Under the pieces are notes generated by a model. The model searched no databases. It was not told where the DNA came from and saw nothing but the letters and a program-made list of their open reading frames with translations. A stretch of 64,000 nucleotides of DNA, taken from NCBI RefSeq assembly GCF_010669285.1, contig NZ_CP048711.1:3720001-3784000 (forward strand), in the 5' to 3' direction. This document shows positions 21,806 through 31,718 of this stretch, piece after piece (position 1 is the first letter of the stretch; every line of letters starts with the position of its first letter). The position numbers and the translations under genes are program-made. The stretch comes from Kineobactrum salinum (lineage in GTDB: Bacteria > Pseudomonadota > Gammaproteobacteria > Pseudomonadales > Halieaceae).

Positions 21806-24800
21806 ATGACCCCGCAAACTGCTGTTGCCACCCCCTGGACCAATACGAGCTCAACGACCGCTATCTGCGCGAGAGCGGGCGAGTATTCCTGACCGGTACC
21901 CAGGCGCTGGTGCGGCTGCCGATGCTGCAGCGGGAGCTGGATCGGCGCCGGGGGCTGAATACTGCGGGCTTCATTGCCGGCTATCGCGGTTCGCCGCTGG
22001 GCGGCTATGACCAGGAACTGTGGCGGGCGGGCCGGTTCCTGAAAGAACAGGACATCCAGTTCCTGCCGGCCATCAACGAGGACCTGGCGGCTACCGCGAT
22101 CCTGGGAACCCAGCAGGTGGAGACCGATCCGGGGCGCGAGGTGGATGGGGTATTTTCCATTTGGTACGGCAAGGGGCCCGGGGTTGACCGCTCCGGTGAT
22201 GCGCTCAAGCACGGCAATGCCTACGGCAGCTCCCCCCATGGCGGGGTGCTGGTGATCGCCGGTGACGACCACGGCTGCGTCTCCTCCAGCATGTCGCATC
22301 AGTCCGATGTGGCCTTCATGGCCTACTTTATGCCGACCCTGAACCCGGCGACGGTGGCGGAATATATCGAATACGGCCTCTACGGTTTTGCGCTGTCGCG
22401 CTTTTCCGGCACCTGGGTGGGCTTCAAGGCGATTTCGGAAACCGTGGAAAGCGCCGCCTCGGTGGACCTGGCCGATGCCCGCGAGTTCACTGCGCCTGCC
22501 GATTATGAGGCTCCGGAATACGGCCTGCACTACCGTTGGCCGGACCTGCCAGGGCCGCAGGTGGAGGGACGCATGGTGGCCAAGCTGGAGGCGGTGCGGG
22601 CCTTCGCCCGGGCCAATCCCATCGATCGCGCGATCTACAATATTCCCGACGCCCGCTTCGGCATCATCACCACCGGCAAGGGTCACCTGGACCTGATGGA
22701 GGCGCTGCGGCTGCTGGGCATCGACGAACAGCGGGCCCGGCAGCTGGGCATAGACATCTACAAAGTGGGCATGGTGTGGCCGCTGGAAACCCGCGGCGCG
22801 CGCGCCTTCCTGCGGGGCAAGGACGAGGTGCTGGTGGTAGAGGAAAAGCGCGGCATCATCGAGAGCGAGCTGAAAGAGGCGCTGTACGACTACCAGAGTG
22901 ACAAGCCCAGCCGCATGGTGGGCAAGTACGACGAGGAGGGCCGGCCACTGATCCCCTGGGTGGGCGAGCTCAGTCCCGGCCTGTTGGCGCCGATTGTTGC
23001 GGCTCGCATCACCCATGAATATCCAGAAGTGCGCTTTGACGAGCAGTTGGCAGCGCTGCAGGCGCGGCAGGTGGCTGTGGCGGTCCCCACCGACGTCAAG
23101 CGCACTCCCTATTTCTGTGCCGGCTGTCCCCACAATACCTCCACCCGGGTGCCCGAGGGCAGCAAGGCGCTGGCCGGCATCGGCTGCCATTTCATGGCCT
23201 CCTGGATGGACCGCGACACCGAGTCGCTGATCCAGATGGGCGGGGAGGGTGTCAACTGGGTGGGCAAATCCCGCTTTATCGGCAACCAGCACATCTTCCA
23301 GAACCTCGGGGAGGGCACTTATTTCCACTCCGGTTATATGGCGATACGCCAGGCGGTGGCGGCCAACACCAATATCACCTACAAAATCCTGTTCAATGAC
23401 GCGGTGGCGATGACCGGCGGCCAGCCGGTGGACGGCACCATCACGGTCCCCGGCATCGCCAACCAGGTGCGTTCCGAGGGGGTACAGCGGATCGCAATAC
23501 TTAGTGACGAGCCGGAGAAATACACCGACAAGCGCCTGTTCCCCGATGGCACCAGCTTTCACCACCGGGATGAACTGGATGCCGTGCAGCGAGAGCTGCG
23601 GGACATCGCCGGTGTCACGGTGCTGATCTACGATCAGACCTGTGCCGCCGAAAAACGGCGCCTGCGCAAGAAGGGCGCCTATCCGGACCCCGCCAAGCGC
23701 ATATTCATCAACGAAGCGGTGTGCGAAGGTTGTGGAGACTGCTCCGTGCAGTCCAACTGCCTGTCAATCTATCCGGTGGATACCGCGCTGGGGCGCAAGC
23801 GCAAGATCGACCAGTCTTCCTGCAACAAGGACTATTCCTGTGTGAAGGGATTTTGCCCCAGTTTTGTGTCGGTGATCGGCGGCCAGCTGAAAAAGCAGGC
23901 GGCGGACCCGGCTGGCGATGAGTTTGAGCGCCGTGCGGCGGCGCTGCCCCCCCTGAAATGCCGGATTTGGTACAGAATTTCAACCTGCTGGTGGCCGGCA
24001 TTGGCGGCACCGGGGTGGTTACCGTGGGCGCGCTGATTACAATGGCTGCGCACCTGGAGGGCAAGGGCGCGAGTGTGCTGGACTTTACCGGATTTGCCCA
24101 GAAGGGCGGCGCGGTAATCAGCCATATCCGGCTGGGCCGCAGTCCGGCCAGCCTCAACCAGGTACGCATCGCTGACGGCTGCGCCGACGCCGTGGTCGCC
24201 TGTGACATCGTGGTCGGCACCGACCCGCGTTCGCTGCGGGTGCTGGCGAAGGACCGGACCCGGGTGCTGGTCAACCACAGCGAGGTGCCCAGCGGCCAGT
24301 TCGTGCGCAATCGCAACGCGGATATTCGCATGCAGGAGCGCATAGGCGCGCTGGCCGGTGCTGTGGGCAGCGACCGGCTGCACACGGTGGAAGCCAATGA
24401 GATCATGGAGCGCATCCTTGGCAATACGGTCTATTCCAATGTATTCCTGCTGGGCCACGCCTGGCAACAGGGGCTGGTGCCGGTGAGCCACGAGGCCCTG
24501 GAGCGGGCCATTGAGCTCAATGGCGTCAATGTGAAGGAGAATCTGCGCGCATTCAGCTGGGGCCGGATCGCGGCCCGGGATTACGACTATGTGGCCAGTG
24601 TGGCCGGCCTGCTGGATGTCATCAGCCTGCCGCCGTCGCTGGACGATATTGTCGAGCACCGCTCCGGCCTGCTGGTGCAGTATCAGAACCAGGCCTACGC
24701 TGCCCGCTACCGGGAATTCGTGGCCCGGGTGCGGGAGCGGGAGCAGGCGGTCAAGCCCGGCGCCACCGCGCTGACAGAGGCGGTAGCGAAGAACCTGTAC

Positions 24801-25301
24801 AAGCTGATGGCCTACAAGGACGAGTACGAGGTCGCGCGCCTGTACAGCGACGGCGAGTTCCGCGACAAACTGGCGACCACCTTTGCCGGCGACTACCGGC
24901 TTGAGATTCACCTTGCGCCACCGATCTTCAATCGCGGCCTGGATGAACAGGGCCGGCCCCGTAAGACCACTTTCGGCCCATGGATGCTGCGCGCTTTCGG
25001 GTTGCTGGCACGATTCAAGGGCCTGCGCGGCAGCTGGCTGGACCCGTTCGGCCGCCTGCCCGATCGGCGCGAGGAGCGGGCCCTGATCCAGGACTACCGG
25101 GCCCTGGTCGAGGAACTGTTGGCGGATCTTTCCCGCGCCAACCACGGTGTCGCCACCGAGTGCGCCGAACTGCCGGACCAGGTGCGCGGTTACGGCCCGG
25201 TGAAGTCAAAGTCGGTGGCACAATACCGCCAGCAACGCGAGAACCTGCTGCACCGCTTCCACCACCCCGACGATATCGTCCAGCTGCAGCAGGCGTCCTG
25301 A
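21806..25301 (+). CDS. Fused indolepyruvate (aryl-pyruvate) ferredoxin oxidoreductase (two frameshifts)
   Basis: Converts aryl-pyruvates plus CoA to aryl-acetyl-CoA with reduced ferredoxin. About 1165 residues after repair, the size of fused alpha-beta forms in aerobes. ATG 21806 gives MTPQTAVATP, and one C added to the run 21831-21835 leads into LDQYELNDRYLRESGRVFLTG. The first open frame instead starts at GTG 21790 with an implausible Cys-rich leader. Alpha part: AGYRGSPLGGYDQEL, thiamine-site region YFCAGCPHNTST and MGGEGVNWVGKS, then Fe-S ligands CEGCGDCSVQSNC near residue 640. A C missing from the run 23947-23953 separates the beta part, NFNLLVAGIGGTGVVTVGALI. Beside paa it can deliver phenylacetyl-CoA directly from phenylpyruvate. 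Confidence 0.92.
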
Positions 25302-25420
25302 CCAGGCGGCAGGCTCCTCCTGCCATCAGGGCGCAGTCCAGAGGTGGGCTGCTGGCGGTGAAGCGCGGGCGGCGAAGTGGTAGAATCGGCAGTTCACCCA
25401 CGACCTGAGCAGGATTCCAC

Positions 25421-25723
25421 ATGAGCAACACAGAAGCAGAGCAACATGCCCAGTGCATGCAGCGATTTATCGATACGGCCAACGGCATGAAGAATGAGGG
25501 TATGCCGACGCGGGTGATCTCTGCCGCCCTGATGACAGCCTCGGGTGTTTACGCCACTTACACGGTGGCCGGCAACAACGGCGGCCTGAATCCCTCGGGC
25601 GTCGAAAAAGTCACGGCGGCCTACAAGCAAAGCCTGGAGAATATCCAGAAGGCCAAGCGCGAACAGGTGGCTACCGCCGCGCCCGCCGCACAAGCCGCCG
25701 GCACGGTCTCATCAGAGAGCTGA
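25421..25723 (+). CDS. Small conserved protein, DUF3144-like
   Basis: A 100-residue soluble protein. Most of it (AEQHAQCMQRFIDTANGMKNEGMPTRVISAALMTASGVYATYTVAGNNGGLNPSGVEKV) matches my memory of the DUF3144 family, helical proteins of unknown role. An Ala/Glu-rich tail follows. The start ATG is preceded by AGCAGGA. A weak 6-bp hairpin (25308-25324) separates it from the ior gene. It converges on the GGDEF-EAL gene with a 12-base overlap of the coding ends. Confidence 0.75.
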   Translation: MSNTEAEQHAQCMQRFIDTANGMKNEGMPTRVISAALMTASGVYATYTVAGNNGGLNPSGVEKVTAAYKQSLENIQKAKREQVATAAPAAQAAGTVSSES

Positions 25724-28057
25724 GCTGTAACCACCTTCGTGACTGTCCGCCCTGATTTCCCGGATCTGTTCCAGGAAATAGCCCGGTGCCAGCAGCGGCC
25801 GCAACTCCGTCGCGGTAACGGGCCTGCTGAACAGGTAACCCTGTATCACCTCGGCGCCATTGTCAGTCAGGAAGTGGAACTGCTCATGCGTCTCCACGCC
25901 TTCGGCGACCAGTTCGAGTTTCAGTGAGCGGCCCATGGCAATGATGGCGAGCACCAGGCTTGCATCATTATCACTTTTGTCAAAATCGATCACGAAACTG
26001 CGGTCGATCTTCAGTTCATCCAGCGGGAAGCGGCTCAGGTAGCTCAATGAGGAGTAGCCGGTACCGAAATCATCAATGGACAGGCGCAGGCCCATGCCGC
26101 GGAACTCCTGCAGCGCCTTCACGGTCGAGTGGCTGTCCTCCATCATGATGCTTTCTGTCAGTTCCAGTTCCAGCGCGCTGGGGGGCAGTCCCGTTTCCTG
26201 CAAGATCGCCTTGACCTGCGCGCAGAAGTTGCGGTTGAACTGCAACGCGGACACATTCACCGCGATCTTGGGCAGCGCGTATCCCTCCTCGCGCAGTTCG
26301 ACCAGCTGGCGGCAGGCCTCGCGCAGTCCCCAACTACCCAGCTCGCCGATGAGGCCGATTTCCTCGGCAATCGGGATAAACTTGAATGGCGGGATCATGC
26401 CCTGGTCGGGATGTTGCCAGCGCAGCAGCGCCTCCACGCCGACCACAGTCCCGGTATTGGTGTCCACCTGGGGCTGGTAGTGAAACAGCAATTCATTGCG
26501 GTCCAGCGCCTTGCGCAGGTCGGTTTCCAGCAGCAGCCGCTCCACACCCGCGGCATCCATGTCGTTGCTGTAGAACAGGTACTTGTTCTTGCCGCCGGCC
26601 TTGGCGTGGTACATCGCGGTATCGGCAGCCTTCAGCAGGCCTTCCATATCGGTGGCATCGGTGGGCGCGATAGCGATGCCAATACTGGGTGTCACCACCA
26701 GTTCATGGCCCTCGATTTCCACCGGCTGCAATAGCGCGTTCAGCAGACGCTGGGCGATTGTCGCAACGGCCTCGGCATTCTCCACCTCGTTCAACACCAC
26801 GGTGAATTCGTCTCCGCCGAGGCGGGAGACGTCGATACGCGATTCCGAGTCCACGAAGTGGGCAACTACATCGCTTTCGCGGACGCAGCTGGCCAGGCGA
26901 TGGGCGACTTCCTTGAGCAGGATGTCACCGGCACTGTGGCCCAGGGAGTCGTTGATGCGCTTGAAATTGTCCAGGTCCAGAAACAGCAGCGCGAGCAAGC
27001 GGTTGTTGCGCTTGGCCAGCCGCAGCAGCAGGTCCAGCTGTTCGGTAAACAGGCGCCGATTGGGGAGTGAGGTAAGGCTGTCGAAGTAAGCCATCTGGCG
27101 CAGCCGGTTCTTGGTTTCCGTGACCTGCTCTACCGCCTTGTTCAGCTCATCGTTACGCTGGGTCAGCTGCGCGGTACGCTCTTCAACTTTCATGCTCAGC
27201 AGCTGGTGGTCGACGTCCATTCGCGTTTTGTACTTGTTGAGTCCGCCGATGATGGCGTTCAGTACTTTCGCAATCTCCTTGATTTCACCGGAACCGTCGA
27301 CGGTGATGGGCTGGTCCAGTTTGCCGGTGGCAATTTCATCGGCAATGCGCGCAAGGCGCGACAGTGGCGCGGTCAGGCGCCGGATATGGCGACTGAGCAG
27401 CCAGATGACGAGACCGGCCAGGACTGCCGCGGTGGCGGTCAGCAGCGCCAGAGAGGGCAGGATCAGCAGCATCAGCATGCTGACACTGATGCCAAAGTGG
27501 ACGTAGCCGACCACGTAGCGACTGGTTGCGGGGCTGGCCAGCGCCTGGCCGAATTCCTGCCGGGAAAGCGCATCGCGCACAGGATTGACCGATGACAGCA
27601 CCGGCACAGTCAGGTCCAGCACACGTTCACCGCCGGTCAGCGTTGCCAATGTCCGACTGCGTGTCGGTGCGGTATCGCTGGCGTGGGCTCCATGCCCGGT
27701 ATCCAGTGGAGAGAGACCGCTGCTCCGCAGGCTGCTGAAATCGGGCAGTGGTTCCGCGGCGCCCGGGAAGCGGTTGTGCTGCGCAAGCACGTTGCCTTCT
27801 TCGCTGTACAGGCGGGCCTGGCTGATCGCCGGCGACAGCCTCAGCAGCTGGGTCAGCAGGCCGTCGATCTGCTGGGTCTCGCGGAAATAGATCGCCACCG
27901 GCAGCGCTGTCTGACTGCCCACCTCAGCCACGATCCTGGTCAGCAGGTCGTCGCGGTGGCTGTGATATTCGCGCACACCGAGGGCCACGACCGCCACGGC
28001 ACTGGCCGACAGTATCACGATGGCGACCGCGGCATTGATGCGACCGGCGATGGTCAT
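25712..28057 (-). CDS. Membrane GGDEF-EAL cyclic-di-GMP protein with periplasmic sensor and HAMP
   Basis: A 781-residue inner-membrane signalling protein. Order: transmembrane helix (AAVAIVILSASAVAVVALGV, about 8-28), periplasmic sensor of about 150 residues, second helix (LMLLILPSLALLTATAAVLAGLVIWLL), HAMP, a coiled coil (VEERTAQLTQRNDELNKAVEQVTE), GGDEF domain with intact RLGGDEF, and EAL domain with intact GVEALLRWQHP, LELTESIMM and DDFGTGYSSL. Both synthesis and breakdown of c-di-GMP are possible by motif. It probably sets attachment or motility. Standalone gene. Confidence 0.95.
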   Translation of the reverse strand: MTIAGRINAAVAIVILSASAVAVVALGVREYHSHRDDLLTRIVAEVGSQTALPVAIYFRETQQIDGLLTQLLRLSPAISQARLYSEEGNVLAQHNRFPGAAEPLPDFSSLRSSGLSPLDTGHGAHASDTAPTRSRTLATLTGGERVLDLTVPVLSSVNPVRDALSRQEFGQALASPATSRYVVGYVHFGISVSMLMLLILPSLALLTATAAVLAGLVIWLLSRHIRRLTAPLSRLARIADEIATGKLDQPITVDGSGEIKEIAKVLNAIIGGLNKYKTRMDVDHQLLSMKVEERTAQLTQRNDELNKAVEQVTETKNRLRQMAYFDSLTSLPNRRLFTEQLDLLLRLAKRNNRLLALLFLDLDNFKRINDSLGHSAGDILLKEVAHRLASCVRESDVVAHFVDSESRIDVSRLGGDEFTVVLNEVENAEAVATIAQRLLNALLQPVEIEGHELVVTPSIGIAIAPTDATDMEGLLKAADTAMYHAKAGGKNKYLFYSNDMDAAGVERLLLETDLRKALDRNELLFHYQPQVDTNTGTVVGVEALLRWQHPDQGMIPPFKFIPIAEEIGLIGELGSWGLREACRQLVELREEGYALPKIAVNVSALQFNRNFCAQVKAILQETGLPPSALELELTESIMMEDSHSTVKALQEFRGMGLRLSIDDFGTGYSSLSYLSRFPLDELKIDRSFVIDFDKSDNDASLVLAIIAMGRSLKLELVAEGVETHEQFHFLTDNGAEVIQGYLFSRPVTATELRPLLAPGYFLEQIREIRADSHEGGYSSAL

Positions 28058-28384
28058 CGGGGGGCGGCTCCTGCAGTACAGGCGGTGCGCGTTGTCATTC
28101 CGGGTTGCAACTGCAGGGCAGTGTCCATTTGGTGGCTCATTCCATTGGAAGCCTAAAGGTACGATATTTCCGGATCAGTGGGAAATAATCCTGAATGGTG
28201 GCAGAATCTGTCTGGGTGCTGCCGCGTGCATCAGCCTGTTGTTACGAGCGTGGCTATTATGCACCACCACGGAGCAGAATTGCAGACGGAATCCACGCCC
28301 TCCGCCACAGACCTTGTCCATTCAAGTTCCATACTGGAATGAATCCGTTCCGGGAGGCCGCGGCTCCCCGGCACTCTGACAGGC
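28058..28384. other. Gap between GGDEF-EAL gene and permease
   Basis: A 327-base stretch upstream of the GGDEF-EAL start and downstream of the permease stop (both minus strand). It presumably holds the GGDEF-EAL promoter. I see no convincing gene, terminator or repeat. Confidence 0.5.
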
Positions 28385-29743
28385 TCAGCCCTCGTTGAAG
28401 GTTCTGTCGTTCTCGCCTCGCAGGAATTCCCTTCCGTATATCAGCAGGCATAGAGCCAGGCCCACAGTAAATGCCCAGGCCGCTCCGCGGGTAACCAGCA
28501 CTGCAGCGATGACGCCAGCAATCCCCAGATCACGCTGGCTGCGGGCTTCCAGAATGCCGATGCGGACGCTGACGTAGCCTTGTATCAGCAGGGTCAGTGC
28601 CAGGGCCACATTCAGTACCGGCTCCACCAGGGTGACGATTGGCATGAGTACCAGACCCGTATTGGTTCCCCAGCGAAATGAACCTGCACCGGCGAAGATC
28701 GACGACATCGCCCGTTTGCCCTGTTTGTAGCGCTCCACCGTGACGACCTGCATGGCCGCCCAAAGCGGACCACACATCGCCACATCTGGACCAGCCACCC
28801 CCATTATTGCATTGCGTCCCCCGAAGATCATATGCGCCCGGTCCGGGTCATACTCTATCGTTTCATCCGGCCGCGCCTTGTCTGCTTCCTTGAGGATTGC
28901 CTGGCCCTGAAGTACGTCGCCAAACAGCACAATATAGGTTGCGAGAACCGTGGGCAGGGCGCTCAGAAACATGCTGGTTGGCGGAAAGCCGAGGCCGAAT
29001 ACAGTGTACTCGTTCCAGAGAGTATGAAAGTCCGGTTGGCTGAAGCCCCACTTGACAGCGGGCCAGCTTGATTCTCCCGCTATCGGCGCCAGGACTATTG
29101 CCAGGAGAATGACAGGCAGAATCCCCAGTTTCCCCAGCGTCGCCAGGATCCGGTTCTGTGTTTTTATCTGATTGAAGTGGCGGGAAAAAATCAGGTAGAA
29201 CGCTATGCCGACTGCAATGGAAATGGTCACGGGGTATTGATCAAAGCGCCCGTTTTTATCAAATACCGAACTGACCGCCGCGATTCCCGCGCCGCAAATT
29301 ATACCCGCCTTGAGTGCCGGTGGCACCAGGCTCACTACGCGTCTGGACAGGCCGGTTACGCCCAGGCCGATACAAAACAGGCCCAGCAATAGCTGGAAGG
29401 AAATCAATGCATGGACTCGTTCCGCTCCTTCCGGGAAGGCCTGGCAAAACATGAATACCAAGGGGATCGCGGGCGTAATCCATCCCGGCACCACCGGGTC
29501 TCCAAGCATGTGATGGGTGAGATAGAGGATGCCGTTCATCAGCACCACCGCCAGGGCTACCTCGAAAGGCATACCCAACAGCTCGATCATCAACGGGATG
29601 GCTGCCAGATCGACGGCGCACATCAACAGCCCTTGGCAAAAGTCAGGCCATTCCAGACGGTAGTGAACGACTGGAAGGCGTACCCTGAAGGCTCCCAGCG
29701 TCCAGCACTCGGTGTTCCTGTTTTTGCAATGTTTGGGTTTCAT
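28385..29743 (-). CDS. Multi-pass permease, UraA/SulP-like fold (xanthine/uracil permease type)
   Basis: A 452-residue protein with about 12 hydrophobic segments, including LEWPDFCQGLLMCAVDLAAIPLM, FQLLLGLFCIGLGVTGL, LGILPVILLAIVLAPIAG and VIAAVLVTRGAAWAFTVGLALCLLIYG. GVAGPDVAMCGPLWAAMQ and GAGSFRWGTNTGLVLMPIV resemble the conserved half-helix segments of the NCS2/SulP fold. The substrate cannot be told from sequence. It lies divergent from the TetR gene and the uptake/oxidation module to the right, so it may move a substrate or product of that module. Confidence 0.6.
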   Translation of the reverse strand: MKPKHCKNRNTECWTLGAFRVRLPVVHYRLEWPDFCQGLLMCAVDLAAIPLMIELLGMPFEVALAVVLMNGILYLTHHMLGDPVVPGWITPAIPLVFMFCQAFPEGAERVHALISFQLLLGLFCIGLGVTGLSRRVVSLVPPALKAGIICGAGIAAVSSVFDKNGRFDQYPVTISIAVGIAFYLIFSRHFNQIKTQNRILATLGKLGILPVILLAIVLAPIAGESSWPAVKWGFSQPDFHTLWNEYTVFGLGFPPTSMFLSALPTVLATYIVLFGDVLQGQAILKEADKARPDETIEYDPDRAHMIFGGRNAIMGVAGPDVAMCGPLWAAMQVVTVERYKQGKRAMSSIFAGAGSFRWGTNTGLVLMPIVTLVEPVLNVALALTLLIQGYVSVRIGILEARSQRDLGIAGVIAAVLVTRGAAWAFTVGLALCLLIYGREFLRGENDRTFNEG

Positions 29744-29850
29744 GGCTGCATATCATCAGTCAGAATAAAGCGTGATGGACTTTCCGCGATGCTGACCCTG
29801 CGTTATTGTTGTCGCTCAATCACCATACAGCAGGGTTCAGTATCTGCTAG

Positions 29851-29862
29851 GTCCCCGGGGAC
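29851..29862. promoter_or_regulatory. 12-bp palindrome upstream of the TetR gene
   Basis: GTCCCCGGGGAC is a perfect palindrome in the 176-base divergent gap between the permease and the TetR-family gene. Autoregulation by such repressors is common, but the sequence differs from the palindromes before the hydrolase, so the link is weak. Confidence 0.3.
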
Positions 29863-29919
29863 TGTAGTAGTAAACTATGTTCTGGCGACAGTCCTGGTTT
29901 TGACGAGTACCAACAGAAT

Positions 29920-30486
29920 ATGGCAAAAAAAAATCTTTCAGCGAATGACTGGATCGAGGCTGCAAAAACCGCACTGGTAAAACGCGGGGTCGACAATGTC
30001 AAAGTGGGCATCCTGGCGCGTGATCTTGACGTATCACGAGGAAGCTTTTACTGGCACTTTGCCAGTCGTGGCGAATTGCTTGATGCTCTTCTCATTGATT
30101 GGGCGGTAACCAGTACACGCGCGTTCGAAGCTGTGTTGCAGGCCTTCAATCATGATGGATCCCGTGAGTTTGAAAAAGTGTTTGATATCTGGCTCCATGA
30201 AGAAGAGTACAGTCCTGCCTATGATGCGGCTATTCGGGATTGGGCCCGAAATTCGAAACACGTCGCCAATCTCATGCGCCGAGTGGACAATCGGCGCATA
30301 GACATCATAAAGCAGATATTCCTCGACCTTGGCCGCAGTGAAGAAGAAGCATTTATCCGTGCGCGCGTCACCTATTTTCAACAGGTCGGGTACTACATAC
30401 TGGGACTTGGTGAGTCAAAGGAAACACGCGAAAAGCTGCGCCCGATCTACGCCAAAGTTCTCATCGGCGAGCCCATACTTCCCTGA
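29920..30486 (+). CDS. TetR-family transcriptional regulator
   Basis: A 188-residue protein with a TetR DNA-binding head: WIEAAKTALVKRGVDNVKVGILARDLDVSRGSFYWHFASRGELLDALL contains the helix-turn-helix and the S-x-x-x-F-Y-x-H-F signature. The C-terminal ligand domain is not family-specific. It is followed after 228 bases by an alpha/beta hydrolase whose upstream region has two perfect 18-bp palindromes, good candidates for its operators. Confidence 0.92.
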   Translation: MAKKNLSANDWIEAAKTALVKRGVDNVKVGILARDLDVSRGSFYWHFASRGELLDALLIDWAVTSTRAFEAVLQAFNHDGSREFEKVFDIWLHEEEYSPAYDAAIRDWARNSKHVANLMRRVDNRRIDIIKQIFLDLGRSEEEAFIRARVTYFQQVGYYILGLGESKETREKLRPIYAKVLIGEPILP

Positions 30487-30596
30487 CAACAGCCCCCGTT
30501 TTAACTGTGAGATGGACGTCGTTCCAAGCGTCCGCTGCCCCTTGTCTCACTTTCATTTACGACCGGAATTTCTGGCGATCGCAATCCGATACTATT

Positions 30597-30614
30597 CAAT
30601 ACACTAGTGTATTG
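30597..30614. promoter_or_regulatory. Perfect 18-bp palindrome, candidate TetR operator
   Basis: CAATACACTAGTGTATTG equals its own reverse complement. It lies 101-118 bases upstream of the chosen hydrolase start and 111 bases after the TetR stop. A related but shorter site, ACACATGTGT at 36287-36296, lies in the promoter region of the TonB receptor of the same module. Length and symmetry fit TetR-family operators. Confidence 0.6.
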
Positions 30615-30643
30615 TAGGTCGATCTGGTGTAGAGTTTCAAATA

Positions 30644-30661
30644 GAAAATTCATGAATTTTC
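30644..30661. promoter_or_regulatory. Second perfect 18-bp palindrome before the hydrolase, with a direct repeat
   Basis: GAAAATTCATGAATTTTC is perfectly palindromic. Its right half belongs to the 13-mer CATGAATTTTCGT (30651-30663), which is repeated exactly at 30670-30682, 19 bases on. The two palindromes are centred 47 bases apart, about four and a half helical turns. It may be an operator for the TetR protein or another regulator, or an mRNA leader structure. Confidence 0.5.
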
Positions 30662-30714
30662 GTCAAATCCATGAATTTTCGTTTCACGTTTCAGCCGGGG
30701 AAAATATCAAGGTG

Positions 30715-31656
30715 ATGGCAATGACCAGTTTGTTCTGCGAAAGAAAAGTCACTATTCCGCGCGCAATTTTGTGGCTGGTGATGGTTATTTGTGGCTGCGC
30801 GGCCAGCTACGGTATTGCGGCCGATGCAGAAGCGGTTCAGGAACCGAAGGGGGGAGAGGAAAATCTCCGGGTTGTTGAAGAGCGCCGGGTATTGCTCAAT
30901 GATGTCGATATCTACTATAAAGTGCTGGACGATGGTGCCGATGAGACGGTGATATTTCTGCACGGTGGCTTTGGCAACGCCGATGTCTGGGATCCGTATT
31001 TCGATGCACCACAGCTGGCAAATTTCAATCTACTGGCGCCCGACAGTCGCGGTCAAGGTCGAAGCACAATCGGTACAGGGCCGGTGACCTATGGACGCAT
31101 GGCCGGTGATATGTTGGCATTGCTGGATTATCTCGGAATCCAGTCGGCCCACTTTGTGGGGCATAGCGACGGTGGCTGTATCCTGTTGCAATTGTTGGTT
31201 GATTATCCAGACCGGGTGAAAAGCGCCACTTTGATTGGCACCCCATTCCACACTGACAATTATCCCGCGGCCGTTTACAGCCAATTGGAAGCATTCATCG
31301 CTGATTTGAAGAATCCGCAGGGCCCCTCGGGTATGAAGTATAAATCCCGATACACCGATTTGGCGCGCGAGCCCGATGGTTGGGCGCTTCTGGTGGACAG
31401 GCTGGGCAGTACCTGGTTGAGTCAACCGAGTTTCAGTGACGCGGAGCTGAGCAACATATGGTCACCGGTTATGGTAATCAAGGTGGATAATGATCAGTAT
31501 TTGCCCGCTTCGGTTTTTGATCGCACTGCCACCCTGATTCCGAAATCCCGTATCCACCATATTGCGGAAGGCACACATTCAGTACACACGGAATTCCCCA
31601 AGCGGACGTCTTCTGCGATCGAGAGCTTCATCAACAGTATTCCTGCCGGTCGCTGA
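30715..31656 (+). CDS. Exported alpha/beta hydrolase
   Basis: An alpha/beta-hydrolase fold protein with HG oxyanion strand VIFLHGGFGNADVW, nucleophile elbow HFVGHSDGG (Ser in G-x-S-x-G form GHSDG) and a late His in IAEGTHSVHTEFP. The frame is open from 30607, but I place the start at ATG 30715. It follows an AAGG ribosome site and gives a signal peptide (IPRAILWLVMVICGCAAS); the upstream bases hold the palindromes. The Cys in VICGCAAS could also be a lipoprotein site. About 313 residues. It probably cleaves an ester or similar bond; the substrate is unknown. Confidence 0.87.
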   Translation: MAMTSLFCERKVTIPRAILWLVMVICGCAASYGIAADAEAVQEPKGGEENLRVVEERRVLLNDVDIYYKVLDDGADETVIFLHGGFGNADVWDPYFDAPQLANFNLLAPDSRGQGRSTIGTGPVTYGRMAGDMLALLDYLGIQSAHFVGHSDGGCILLQLLVDYPDRVKSATLIGTPFHTDNYPAAVYSQLEAFIADLKNPQGPSGMKYKSRYTDLAREPDGWALLVDRLGSTWLSQPSFSDAELSNIWSPVMVIKVDNDQYLPASVFDRTATLIPKSRIHHIAEGTHSVHTEFPKRTSSAIESFINSIPAGR

Positions 31657-31718
31657 GTTCGCCAACATCGTTTGCTGGTGGAGAGGGCGGAGAACTCGCA
31701 GCAATCATGCGTTCTGGT

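Noticed and set aside
21790-21830. Cys/His-rich leader (PEPCHDPANCCCHP) of the ior protein
   Set aside because: It arises from reading before a probable missing C at 21831-21835. The ATG at 21806 gives an ordinary N-terminus that leads into the conserved start.
21733-23565. 610-codon minus-strand frame opposite the ior gene
   Set aside because: Shadow frame. The plus strand has clear thiamine-enzyme and Fe-S motifs over the same bases.
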